Assembly (NCBI GenBank): GCA_963797115.1
Contig: CAWCOH010000005.1
Coordinates: 558,001-622,000 of the forward strand
Origin: AP-15 sp963797115
GTDB lineage: Bacteria > Pseudomonadota > Alphaproteobacteria > ATCC43930 > CGMCC-115725
Direction of reading: 5' to 3'
DNA length: 64,000 bases
The position numbers and the translations under genes were made by a program. Below the pieces are notes generated by a model. That model was not told the origin of the DNA, searched no databases, and saw nothing but the letters and a program-made list of their open reading frames with translations. The first letter of the stretch is position 1. Every line of letters begins with the position of its first letter. Shown here piece by piece: positions 51,465-60,664 of this stretch.

Positions 51465-51929
51465 TCACCGGTGGTAGGTGCCCATTAGTTCGGTTTGCTG
51501 GATCGCGTAGGGTTCTGCCGCCTTCAGGACATCGAGCGCGGTAGTGGGCGTTCGAAGATCCAAGGTCGGGAGGCTGATCGCGAAGAGCCGGAAGTGGTAG
51601 TGATGGGCGCCGTGGCCCCTCGGCGGACAAGGCCCGCCATAGCCCGTCTTCCCGAAATCGTTGCGCGCTTCGCGGAACCCCGTCACTGGCCGCGTTGCGG
51701 AATAGCCGGCTTCAAGGCCGCTTGATCCGGCGGGGATACCGAAGATCGCCCAGTGACGGAATACCCCGGAAGGGGCGTCCGGATCTTCGAGGACGAGAAC
51801 GAGGCTTTTGGTTCCGTCCGGCAAGCCGGACCACTTAAGCTGCGGCGAGATGTCGGCTCCGTCGCATGTGTATTGTGCGGCGATCTCGCCGCCCGGTGGA
51901 ATTGCCGGGCTGACAAGCATCAAGGGCAT
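51465..51929 (-). CDS. YbhB/YbcL (PEBP-like) protein
   Basis: A 154-residue phosphatidylethanolamine-binding-protein-fold member: LVSPAIPPGGEIAAQYTCDGADISPQLKW, LVLEDPDAPSGVFRHWAIFGIP and YGGPCPPRGHGAHHYHFRLFAI, the two ligand-pocket motifs. Its function is unknown. ATG 51929. Convergent with the RraA-like gene (11 bases). Confidence 0.93.
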   Translation of the reverse strand: MPLMLVSPAIPPGGEIAAQYTCDGADISPQLKWSGLPDGTKSLVLVLEDPDAPSGVFRHWAIFGIPAGSSGLEAGYSATRPVTGFREARNDFGKTGYGGPCPPRGHGAHHYHFRLFAISLPTLDLRTPTTALDVLKAAEPYAIQQTELMGTYHR

Positions 51930-51998
51930 ATCCTTCCTCCAACTTGCCGATTGACGACCCTACAGATAAACAGGCGTGCCTTGCACAAGGGAGCAGCT

Positions 51999-52139
51999 AT
52001 GAGCGAAACGCGCTTCGGCAGCGGCTTGCAGGTCTTCCCTGACCTGACGCGGCTCGACCCGCTGCTCGAAGATGCCAGGGTGCTTGCCTTTCTCCGCCGC
52101 GCCGCGGTCGGCACGCCACCTCATCGGGCTCTGGTATGA
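51999..52139 (+). CDS. Small hypothetical protein, 46 aa, coupled to the methyltransferase
   Basis: ATG 51999 with AAGGGAG upstream opens a 46-residue frame (ETRFGSGLQVFPDLTRLDPL ... HRALV) ending in an ATGA overlap with the methyltransferase gene. The spacing and overlap argue for a real gene. It has no domain or signal peptide. Not recognised. Confidence 0.5.
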   Translation: MSETRFGSGLQVFPDLTRLDPLLEDARVLAFLRRAAVGTPPHRALV

Positions 52140-52951
52140 CTCTTGACCCCGAGGCAGTCCGAGCCTTCGAGCACGCCGGCTGGCAGCGAGCCGCAGAGCA
52201 TTACAGCTCCACCTTCGCTCGCGCGACCGCCGGCTTTGTCGGCAACCTGCTCGACGCCGCGCAGGTCGGTGCAGGTCGCCGCGTGCTCGATCTCGCCTGC
52301 GGACCGGGTCTCGTCGCAGCCGCTGCCGCGCAACGTGGTGCCCTGCCGGTAGGCCTCGATTTTTCCGCGGCGATGATCGCTCTGGCGCGCATCGGTCATC
52401 CCGGAATCTCCTTCGAAGAGGGCGATGCCGACGCGCTCCCTTTTGCCGACGGCTCGTTCGACGCCGTGGTTGCGAATTTTGGAGTTCACCACTTCCCCGC
52501 GCCGGTCGAAGCGCTGCGCGAGGTGTACCGAATCTTGCGTCGCGGCGGACGGCTGGCGTTCACGACGTGGGCAGCCCCGGCAGAGAATATCGCCTGGCAA
52601 CTTCTCTTCGACGCCATTGGGGTCCACCGAGACGGGTCGGCTGCGAATACGCCGCCACCCGGCGGCAGTCTGCGCGACCCTGCAGATGTGCTCGGGCTCC
52701 TCGAAGCGGCCGGGTTTTTCGAGGCGGAAGCGCGACCGGTACACAGCACATGGCTTGTCAGCAACGCTGCGGATCTCGTCGAAGGGTTTCGCCGAGGAAC
52801 GGTTCGGACGGCCGCAGTGATCGACGCCCAACCCGCGGCGGCGTTGTCGGCGATCGAGGAGGCAATGGCCCGCAACGCCGCTGCCTATCGGCGAGGCGAC
52901 GAATGCGCCGTTCCAATCGTTGCGATCCTCGGCTCCGGGGTACGACCTTAG
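52136..52951 (+). CDS. Class I SAM-dependent methyltransferase
   Basis: A 271-residue methyltransferase (Methyltransf_11 type). SAM motif VLDLACGPGLVAAAAAQRG (about 50), GLDFSAAMIALARIG, DADALPFADGSFDAVVANFGVHHFPAPVEAL, RILRRGGRLAFTTWA. The target is unknown. ATG 52136 overlaps the small upstream gene. Convergent with the alpha/beta hydrolase gene, with a four-base overlap. Confidence 0.9.
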   Translation: MTLDPEAVRAFEHAGWQRAAEHYSSTFARATAGFVGNLLDAAQVGAGRRVLDLACGPGLVAAAAAQRGALPVGLDFSAAMIALARIGHPGISFEEGDADALPFADGSFDAVVANFGVHHFPAPVEALREVYRILRRGGRLAFTTWAAPAENIAWQLLFDAIGVHRDGSAANTPPPGGSLRDPADVLGLLEAAGFFEAEARPVHSTWLVSNAADLVEGFRRGTVRTAAVIDAQPAAALSAIEEAMARNAAAYRRGDECAVPIVAILGSGVRP

Positions 52952-53934
52952 TCGAGGCCCGATTCCCCCGGTGCAACGGATTGTCCGGTGAATGCCCGGG
53001 CAATATCGTCCCGCGCCTTGGGCGACCGCCGATAATATTGGTGCGAGCTGTCGGGGGGTATGATCAAGTTGTAATCGTTGAGGTCGGTGCAGCTGACCGA
53101 GCGAAATCGATTTGGCGGGTATAGGGTGTGGTTAGATTTTTGCGCCGGGCCCTCGTGACCGAGCCGCTCGTTCAGATTGACCGCTTGGCTTAGGTAAATC
53201 GCCACGTCGCGCAGGCTGTAGTAAACCGAGATCCCGGCGGCGAGATCGGGCAACCGGCTGAGCCGGGCGCCGGCGGGCAGCACGAAGGATTTGTCTATCT
53301 CGTCGGCCGCGGCGAGCACCGCGTGATCGAACATCGCCGCTGCCCCCCAACTCAGGAACCAGGCTTGGACTCCGGCGGCGAGGGCGAAATTGCCCATGCT
53401 GTGCGCGAGCAGCACGACGCGGCGTCTCGGATCCTGGCGCTTTGCTTCGTCGCGGAGCGATTTGACTTCATCGAGAAACCAGGCGAGATGGGCCCCCGAG
53501 CTGCCGGCGCGCGCCTGATCGGCCCGGTAGGCGCCGGAGAGGAAGTGCGGCGGGACCGAGATCAACGCCCCCTCCGACGGCCAGGTGAAGGCGAGAACCG
53601 TCATGTCAGCCGCGGCCACCGGCGAGGACGCGAACCATTCCCGATTAAAGGCGGCACGAGAGATCGCGGCATCGAACGCATTGGCGAACCCGTGAATGAA
53701 CACCAACAGGTCCTTGCCGGTAGCGAGAATGGCCTGTCGCGTGGCAGGGGCGAAGCCGGTGGCCGTCTCGTGGGTGATGGCCGTAATCCTACCGCTGTCG
53801 GCACTGGCGAGCGTCAGCCCGTCCACGGTGGCCTCAGCGCAGATCAGACCGGTGCGGTCGAGCGGTCCCATCACTGAGCCGAAGGTAAGCGGGCCCGTCT
53901 GTCTGCGATTGGTTCCGAAGTAGACCGTCGCCAT
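52948..53934 (-). CDS. Alpha/beta hydrolase (DUF900)
   Basis: A 328-residue hydrolase. Oxyanion region LVFIHGFANAFDAAISRAA (about 75), nucleophile elbow LLAHSMGNFALAAG (G/A-x-S-x-G, Ser about 178), then Asp/His later (YYRRSPKARDD). The substrate is unknown. ATG 53934 (MATVYFGTNRR) is conserved in this family. It stands alone upstream of the secA region. Confidence 0.88.
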   Translation of the reverse strand: MATVYFGTNRRQTGPLTFGSVMGPLDRTGLICAEATVDGLTLASADSGRITAITHETATGFAPATRQAILATGKDLLVFIHGFANAFDAAISRAAFNREWFASSPVAAADMTVLAFTWPSEGALISVPPHFLSGAYRADQARAGSSGAHLAWFLDEVKSLRDEAKRQDPRRRVVLLAHSMGNFALAAGVQAWFLSWGAAAMFDHAVLAAADEIDKSFVLPAGARLSRLPDLAAGISVYYSLRDVAIYLSQAVNLNERLGHEGPAQKSNHTLYPPNRFRSVSCTDLNDYNLIIPPDSSHQYYRRSPKARDDIARAFTGQSVAPGESGLD

Positions 53935-54230
53935 CGCGTCCCCTCAACTCCTTTCGGCGGCCAGTGTTGACCGTTTCGGTCCGAGACCGCAATCTGTGAT
54001 CGTTCCCGGCCGTCGTCATCGGAGTAATCCATTGTGGCCAGCGGTAACATCTGACCGCAGGGGAGGCCGTCCCAGATCGAGCCGCGACAACGTCAACGCT
54101 TTATTGGCTCGAACGGAGGTCCACACAGGACAATCCACAGCGGCAGTCCGATCCGATCAAAACCGGCGTCAGAACTAGACTTTGTCGTGCTGGGTCCTGT
54201 TTTGGCTAGTCTACTGTCACTGTCGGCAGC

Positions 54231-56959
54231 TTAGACCCGGCCGTGGCAATGCTTGTATTTCTTGCCCGAGCCACAGGGGCAGGCGGCGTTGCGCGGTGTG
54301 CGGGCCCAGGGTGCGGCCGGACCCGCCAAGCGCGGCCCACCGCGGTCGGCGCCGTTTCCCCGCCGCTGACCGCGGGGTGGTGGCGCGACTGGCCGACCAG
54401 TCGTGCCGGTGGCCTGCGCCTCCTGGACCATCGCCTCATCGGCTCCGGCATCTGCCATGGCGTAATCCGGCAGCGCCGGCTGGACGCGCAATTCGACGTG
54501 GCTTAGCACCGAAGTGACGTGCTGGCGTAGATTGGCCAGCATTGCCTCGAACAATTCAAAGGCCTCGCGCTTGTACTCATTCAACGGATCGCGCTGGCCA
54601 TAGGCCCGCAGATTAATCCCTTGCCGCAGGTGGTCGAGGCTTAGGAGGTGATCTTTCCAGGTCTGGTCCAAGAGCTGCAGCAACAGGCTCTTCTCGGCCA
54701 TGCGCATCAGGTCGGGACCGTAATTGGCCGATTTCTCGGCCATCTTGCGATCGGCAGCCGCGGTGATCCGCTCGCGCACCTCGTCGCTGCCGATCCCTTC
54801 CTCCTTGGCCCACTCGACGAGCGGCAGGTCGAGGGCGAGGAGCCGCAGGCATTCGGCGTGCAGTGCCGGGAGGTCCCATTGCTCGACGAGCGAATTCTCG
54901 GGGATGGCCTGAGCGACGATCTCGGCGATCGTCTCGCCACGCATATCGGCGACCGTGTCGGCGACATCGCGTGCGCTCATGATCTCTTTGCGCTGCTCGT
55001 AGATGACCTTGCGCTGGTCGTTCATCACATCGTCGTACTTGAGCAGCTGCTTTCTGATGTCGTAGTTGCGCGCCTCGACCTTCTGCTGAGCTTTGGCGAG
55101 CGCCTTGTTGACCCAGGGATGGATGATCGCCTCGCCTTCCTTGAGTCCCAGGCGCTGCAGCATCGAATCCATCCGCTCGGAGCCGAAAATGCGCATCAGA
55201 TCGTCTTCGAGCGAGACAAAAAACTTCGAGGCGCCGGGGTCGCCCTGGCGGCCGGAACGGCCGCGCAACTGGTTGTCGATGCGCCGGCTCTCGTGCCGCT
55301 CGCTGCCGACGACGAAGAGCCCGCCCGCTTCGACCACTCCTTCGTGCGCAGTCGCGATCTCCTCGCGGATCGCGCCTGCCTGCGCCTCGCGCACCGCCGC
55401 GTCCTCGATCGGTGCCAGGTCGGTCCTCAAGCGCATGTCGAGATTGCCGCCGAGCTGGATGTCGGTGCCGCGCCCGGCCATGTTCGTGGCGATCGTCACC
55501 GTGCCGGGCCGGCCGGCCTGGGCGATGATGTAGGCCTCCTGCTCGTGGTAGCGCGCGTTCAGCACGTTGTGGGCGATCTTGTGCTTCTTGAAGACCGCGG
55601 CCAGCGCCTCGGATTTCTCGATGCTGACCGTGCCGACCAACACCGGCTGCTTCTTCTCCTGGCACTCCAGCACGTGTTGCACAATCGCATCGTATTTCTC
55701 GCGGGTCGTACGGTAGACCTCGTCGTCGGTATCGTCGCGTATGCAGGGCTCGTTGGTCGGGATCTCGATGACTTCGAGCTTGTAGATGTCGCTGAATTCC
55801 TGCGAACTCGGTCATCGCGGTTCCGGTCATGCCGGCGAGTTTCGGATATAGGCGGAAATAATTCTGAAAAGTGATCGACGCTAGCGTCTGGTTCTCGTTT
55901 TGTACGGTCACACCCTCCTTGGCTTCGAGCGCCTGGTGCAATCCCTCCGAGTAGCGCCGTCCCTCCATCATGCGGCCGGTGAACTCGTCGATGATGATGA
56001 TCTTGTCGTCGCGGACGATGTATTCGGTGTCGCGCGCGAAGAGCTTGTGCGCGCGAAGAGCCTGATTGACGTGATGAACGAGCCCGACATTGTGGATGTC
56101 GTAGAGCGTTCCCGCCGTCATCAGTCCGGCCTTGCTCAGCAGCTCTTCAATCTTCTCGACCCCTGATTCGGTCAGCGCGACGGTGCGCTGCTTCTCATCC
56201 TTCTCGAAATCGACGTCTTCGAGCGCCGGGATCAGCTTGTCGACGCGGATATAGAGTTCCGAATTGTCCTCGGTCGGACCGGAGATGATCAGCGGTGTGC
56301 GGGCCTCGTCGACCAGGATCGAGTTCGACTTCGTCGACGATCGCGTAATGAAACGGCCGATGGACCATGTCCTCAAGCCGGAATTTCATATTGTCGCGCA
56401 GGTAGTCGAAGCCGAGCTCGTTGTTGGTGCCGTAGGTGACGTCACATAGATAGGCCTCTTGGCGCTGCTGGTCGTCGAGCTCGTGGACGATGACGCCGAC
56501 GGTGAGACCGAGAAAGTGATAGATCTGGCCCATCCAGTCGGCGTCGCGGCGGGCGAGGTAATCGTTGACGGTGACAACATGCACTCCATTGCCTGTCAAC
56601 GCATTGAGATAGACCGGAAGGGTCGCCACCAGGGTCTTGCCTTCGCCGGTCTTCATCTCGGCGATCATGCCGCGATGCAGAACCACCCCGCCCATCAGCT
56701 GCACATCGAAATGGCGCTGGCCGAGGGTGCGTTTGGCCGCCTCGCGCACGGTAGCGAAGGCCTCGATCAGGAGGTCGTCGAGCTCGGCTCCGTCGGCAAG
56801 CTGTTCCTTGAAGCGCGCGGTCCGGGCGCGCAGCTCGTCATCCGACATCGCCTCGAGCTGCGGCTCGATCTCGTTGATCGCGTCGACGATCGGCCTCAAG
56901 CTCTTTACGTAGCGGTCATTGGCGGAGCCAAACAGCCGCCGGGCTAAGGCGCCAAACAT
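54231..56959 (-). CDS. secA: Preprotein translocase ATPase SecA (two frameshifts)
   Basis: SecA drives protein export through SecYEG. N-terminal DEAD motor: GMIAEMKTGEGKTLVATLP (Walker A), TVNDYLARRDADWM, VDEARTPLIISGP. C-terminal: VGTVSIEKSE, MAGRGTDIQLGGNL, SEC-C zinc tail PCGSGKKYKHCHG. Frames break near 56325 (GTCGAACTCG, one extra A) and near 55808 (GCAGGAATTC, one extra G); removing both bases gives 908 residues, the normal length. Since secA is essential, these are probably sequencing errors. ATG 56959. Confidence 0.95.
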
Positions 56960-57194
56960 GGGACCCTCGAAGAGTGGGGACGGAAGGCGAGTCGTGTTCG
57001 CACGGCGGCCATTGACAGATAGGCCGGTGGGCGTGGCGTGTCAATTCGCCGGCACCTTTTGGCCCCGGTCGTGCCGGATGTCGTTAACCCCACCCCTCCC
57101 GTCCTCGCATGGGCCGGGGGCTAGGCGATTTTCGGATCGAGGCGCTCGGCACGCATTAAACCTATTCACCGAACGAGTACCGGAGGGCGGACCA

Positions 57195-57938
57195 TCAGGC
57201 TGCCTCGCGGTCACGCACCAGGGTTTCGAACGCGGCGCGCATGGTGGGCGTCCGGGTCTCGCCGAGCAGCTGCTCGGCGGCGCCGGCCGCCCGCACCTCG
57301 CCCCGGTGCAGCACGACCACCCGCGCGCCGTCACCGACCTCGTCGATCAGATGTGTGGCCCAAAGTGCGGCGATGCTCTCCTCACGGCAGAGCTGGCGCA
57401 CATGATCGAGCATGAACTGCCGGCTGGCGATGTCGAGCCCGACGGTCGGCTCGTCGAGCAGCAGCAGACGCGGCCGGTGCAGCAGGCAGCGGGCAATCTC
57501 GACGCGGCGCCGCTGGCCGCCGCTGAGCCGGCGCACCTTGTCGCGCCGCTGATCGGCGAGGGCGACCCCGTCGATTTCCACGCCGATCCGGCTCGCCGCC
57601 TCGCGATGCGAGAGACCGTGCAAGGCGGCATGGTAGAACAGGTTCTGCTCGACCGTGAGGTCGAGGTCGAGGGTCGGCTGCTGAAAGACGATGCCCATCT
57701 GCCGCAGGCACTGCGAGGCGTGCTCGCGAATGTCCATGCCAAAGACGCGGATTACGCCTTCGCGCTGGAGATAGAGCCGGGTGGCGAGGGAGAACAATGT
57801 CGTCTTCCCGGCGCCGTTGAGACCGAGCAATACGGTGAAATCGCCGGGGTCAACCGAGAACGAGACCTGGTTCAACACCCGGCGCGGCCCGAAACTATGC
57901 CCGAGCCCCTCGATCGAGAGCGCCGGAAGATCGGTCAT
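57195..57938 (-). CDS. ABC transporter ATP-binding protein of the PQQ-alcohol dehydrogenase system
   Basis: A 247-residue ATPase. Walker A LLGLNGAGKTTLFSLA (about 40), signature LSGGQRRRVEIARCLL (about 140), Walker B LLLLDEPTVGLD. Matches the PQQ-dependent alcohol dehydrogenase-associated ABC ATPase family by its place after the beta-propeller. Seven bases after the propeller stop. No permease gene follows, as would be expected; the next gene is secA. Confidence 0.87.
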   Translation of the reverse strand: MTDLPALSIEGLGHSFGPRRVLNQVSFSVDPGDFTVLLGLNGAGKTTLFSLATRLYLQREGVIRVFGMDIREHASQCLRQMGIVFQQPTLDLDLTVEQNLFYHAALHGLSHREAASRIGVEIDGVALADQRRDKVRRLSGGQRRRVEIARCLLHRPRLLLLDEPTVGLDIASRQFMLDHVRQLCREESIAALWATHLIDEVGDGARVVVLHRGEVRAAGAAEQLLGETRTPTMRAAFETLVRDREAA

Positions 57939-57945
57939 CGGAGGC

Positions 57946-58926
57946 TCACCGGCGGGAGACCACGCCCCACGGCGATTGGCCGACAGGGATCGACTTGATC
58001 ACTTTGAGCGCGGCAACGTCGATCACCGAGATGTCGTTGCTGACCCCGTTTGTCGTGTAGAGGCGGGTCTGATCCGGGTTGAACGCCAAGTTCCACACCC
58101 GTTGGCCGACCAGCAGATAGCGCATGACCTCGTAGCTCTGTGCGTCGATGACGGCAACGCGGTTGGCCGGCCCGAGCGCGGCGAAGGCGAGCTTGCGAGC
58201 GCGCGTGATCGCGATGCCGACCGGCTGGATTGCCTCAGGCGGCATTCCCGGCACCGCGAAGGCGATCCGTTTGACGATCTCGTATTTGCCGGCATCGACG
58301 ACGCTGATCGTCCCGCCGATCTCTGCGGATACCCAGAACTGCGCGCCGTCGTCGGTCCATACGGCGCGGCGCGGGCGGCTGTCGACCAGCACATTGGCGA
58401 CGACCTGGCGCTTGGCGGTATCGATAACGTGCGCCATGCTCGTCGTCTCGGAAGTGTTGACGAGATATTTTCCGTCGGGGCTGAGGCCCATGCCTTCAGG
58501 CTCTACGCCGACCGGGATTTCGGTGATGACTTCGCCGCGATCGATGTCGACGACCGTCACCAGGTTGCTGTCTTCGTTGGCAACGTAGAGGACCTTACCC
58601 GCGGGATCGAGGGCGAAGTACTCCGGATCCGGACCACTCGGCAGGTTACGGACAACCTTCCCCGCAGCAAGATCGAGCACCTCGATGTGATCGCTATCGC
58701 TGGCACAAATGTAGAGCGACCTTTCGTCCTTCGAGAGCAGTATGCCGCGAGGGCGCTGGCCGACGGCGATCGTCTTGACTGGGTCGAGGCTCGCACCGTC
58801 GACGACCGTGATCGTATTGTCCTTTTCGTTGGATACATAAACGGTGTCGGCCGTGGCGATCCAGGCGGTGCAAAGCAGTCCCGCTCCCGCGCTGGCGACA
58901 AGGCGAGGGGTCAGCCCATTCGGCAT
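57946..58926 (-). CDS. PQQ-dependent catabolism-associated beta-propeller protein
   Basis: About 326 residues. Signal peptide (GLTPRLVASAGAGLLCTAWIATA), then YVTN-type beta-propeller repeats: TVYVSNEKDNTITVVDGASL, IYICASDSDHIEVLDLA, LYVANEDSNLVTVVDIDRGEV, and LYTTNGVSNDISVIDVAALKVI. A periplasmic partner of PQQ alcohol oxidation; its action is not known. Its first 16 bases overlap the end of the binding-protein gene. Confidence 0.88.
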   Translation of the reverse strand: MPNGLTPRLVASAGAGLLCTAWIATADTVYVSNEKDNTITVVDGASLDPVKTIAVGQRPRGILLSKDERSLYICASDSDHIEVLDLAAGKVVRNLPSGPDPEYFALDPAGKVLYVANEDSNLVTVVDIDRGEVITEIPVGVEPEGMGLSPDGKYLVNTSETTSMAHVIDTAKRQVVANVLVDSRPRRAVWTDDGAQFWVSAEIGGTISVVDAGKYEIVKRIAFAVPGMPPEAIQPVGIAITRARKLAFAALGPANRVAVIDAQSYEVMRYLLVGQRVWNLAFNPDQTRLYTTNGVSNDISVIDVAALKVIKSIPVGQSPWGVVSRR

Positions 58927-60125
58927 TTCGTTTCGGGGCGGTCGACGCCGAGCGTGTCGAGCTCGGAGAACTGATGCAGAAACCGCCCGGGCGGTGGCGA
59001 CACCGAGACGAGAGAGCGCACATCGGCGAGCAGGATCGGTTGTCGCAGCTGGCCGTCCCACGGCCGGAAACTGAGCCGGGCGCCCTTGTAGCCGGCGAGC
59101 TCGAACTTGTCGCTGCGGAGAAAGCCCGAGATCACAGCGGGATCGGTCGACTTCGACCGCGTCGCCGCTTCACCGATCGCCCGTACTGCAAGCCAAGCAG
59201 CATAGTCGCCGTCCGTCATCCAGCGCTTCGCCTGGCGCAGGAAGCGTTCTTGCAATTGCGTAGCGCCCCATTGCTCATGCGGCCGCGCCCAAGCGCTCGG
59301 CACCAGGCCCTGAGTGCCGGCAACCGGCCTGGGATCATAAGTGCGGTACGGGAGCTGGTCGCCAAACTCGTCCTGCTGATCGGCGACGACGAGCACGTCG
59401 TAGCTGATGCCCTGGGTAAAGCGTGCGACTTCGGCCTGGATCGCGAAGTGGCCGGTATCGGTACGCCGAGCGCCGGGAACAAAAGTCCAAGGTTTCTCCT
59501 GAACGATCCGCGCTCCGAACTTTTTCGCGGCATGGCGTATGTCCGCGGCAAACTCCCGATCGCCGTCGCCGCGGCCGACAACCAGCAAGATGTGGAGCCA
59601 ATTCTTGGTCGCGAGAAATTCAACGAGAGCATCGGCCAGCATTGCCCGGCTTGGCGACGGATGGAGGATGTTGGCGCGGCAATCCGCACCGCGCAGCCGA
59701 TCGTCAGGCGCGGCAGTATTGAAAATCGTGACCGATGCGGCCTCGGGCAAGGCAGCAATCGAGAGTAGTCCCGGGGCTGCGAGATCGGTGACCACAAGAC
59801 GCACATTGTTCGAGGTCAGGTCGCGGAAGGCGGCGGCGATGTCACCCTCCACCGGCGTCCGCCGCTCGACCAACTCGAAGGATTGGCCGGTGAAGCGCCC
59901 GGTCGTCGCATTATCGGCGATACCGAGACGCGCACCCTGTACACCCTCATCTGCGGGGGGCGGATCCAGATAGGCATACGGGACCGTGCGATTGACCGAC
60001 TGCGACAACCAGCCGATCTTCACCGCCTGCTCTTGGGCGGAGACGGCGATCACCGGCGCCGCCGCCATCATGGTCAACCCCATCACCAGCGACAATACTG
60101 GCCGCCGGTTACTGATCGGCCCCAA
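58911..60125 (-). CDS. Periplasmic binding protein of the PQQ-alcohol dehydrogenase ABC system
   Basis: About 404 residues. Start TTG 60125 with GGAGGGG just upstream gives a good signal peptide (ISNRRPVLSLVMGLTMMAAAPVIAVSA). The mature part resembles branched-chain-type ligand-binding proteins (VKIGWLSQSVNRTVPYAYLDPP, RLVVTDLAAPGLLSIAALPEAASVTIFNTAAPDDRLRG). Its ligand is unknown; in lanthanide methylotrophs related proteins are thought to take part in metal or cofactor handling. Next to the cytochrome c and the propeller. Confidence 0.82.
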   Translation of the reverse strand: MGPISNRRPVLSLVMGLTMMAAAPVIAVSAQEQAVKIGWLSQSVNRTVPYAYLDPPPADEGVQGARLGIADNATTGRFTGQSFELVERRTPVEGDIAAAFRDLTSNNVRLVVTDLAAPGLLSIAALPEAASVTIFNTAAPDDRLRGADCRANILHPSPSRAMLADALVEFLATKNWLHILLVVGRGDGDREFAADIRHAAKKFGARIVQEKPWTFVPGARRTDTGHFAIQAEVARFTQGISYDVLVVADQQDEFGDQLPYRTYDPRPVAGTQGLVPSAWARPHEQWGATQLQERFLRQAKRWMTDGDYAAWLAVRAIGEAATRSKSTDPAVISGFLRSDKFELAGYKGARLSFRPWDGQLRQPILLADVRSLVSVSPPPGRFLHQFSELDTLGVDRPETKCRMG

Positions 60126-60142
60126 ATACCCCTCCGCGACGA

Positions 60143-60517
60143 TTATTTCAGCGTCTCGAGATAGGCGATCACGTCGTCGCGCTCCGCTTTGTCTTTTATG
60201 CCAGGAAAGATCATCTTGGTTCCCGGGACCGTCCCGCGTGGATCGGCCAGATAGAGGTCGAGAGTTTGCTCGTCCCAGGCATGCTCGAATTTCTTCATTG
60301 CGTCGGAGTAGTTGAAGTTCTCGAGGCTGGCCGATTGCCGGCCGACGACGCCAAACAGACTCGGGCCGATCTTGCTGCTCTTTCCGGCCTCGGTGGTGTG
60401 GCACAGGGCACACTTCTTGAACGCCGTCTTGCCAGCCTCGATGTCGGCGGCAAGGACCGGGCCCGCCGCGATCAGGAGCACGACGCCGAAGGCGAGAGCT
60501 GAAGTCTGTAACCGCAT
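60143..60517 (-). CDS. Class I cytochrome c (c-550/c2 type)
   Basis: 124 residues. Signal peptide (LQTSALAFGVVLLIAAGPVLA), heme site CALCH (about 37), axial Met in GTKMIFPGIKDKAERDD (about 100), end helix VIAYLETLK. Likely the periplasmic electron acceptor of the PQQ alcohol dehydrogenase. ATG 60517 follows GAGGAAGA. First gene of the minus-strand cluster; divergent from the formaldehyde dehydrogenase gene. Confidence 0.9.
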   Translation of the reverse strand: MRLQTSALAFGVVLLIAAGPVLAADIEAGKTAFKKCALCHTTEAGKSSKIGPSLFGVVGRQSASLENFNYSDAMKKFEHAWDEQTLDLYLADPRGTVPGTKMIFPGIKDKAERDDVIAYLETLK

Positions 60518-60664
60518 TCTTCCTCGTCCGGTCCGGCAGGCGATCGCATCGATAGCCGTTGGCATCATTTCCCGCAACGCCTCCGGCCCTTGTCGAGCGC
60601 CGGGGTCAAATGCGATAAGCGTGAAGCCCTGCAGCTGGTGTCAACCATAAGGGAGGAGGCAGTC

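Noticed and set aside
54648..55874. 408-codon plus-strand ORF opposite secA
   Set aside because: Shadow of secA; the minus-strand frames carry the SecA motifs.
54160..56959. secA as a pseudogene
   Set aside because: Both breaks are single extra bases in an otherwise complete essential gene, so error is more likely than loss.
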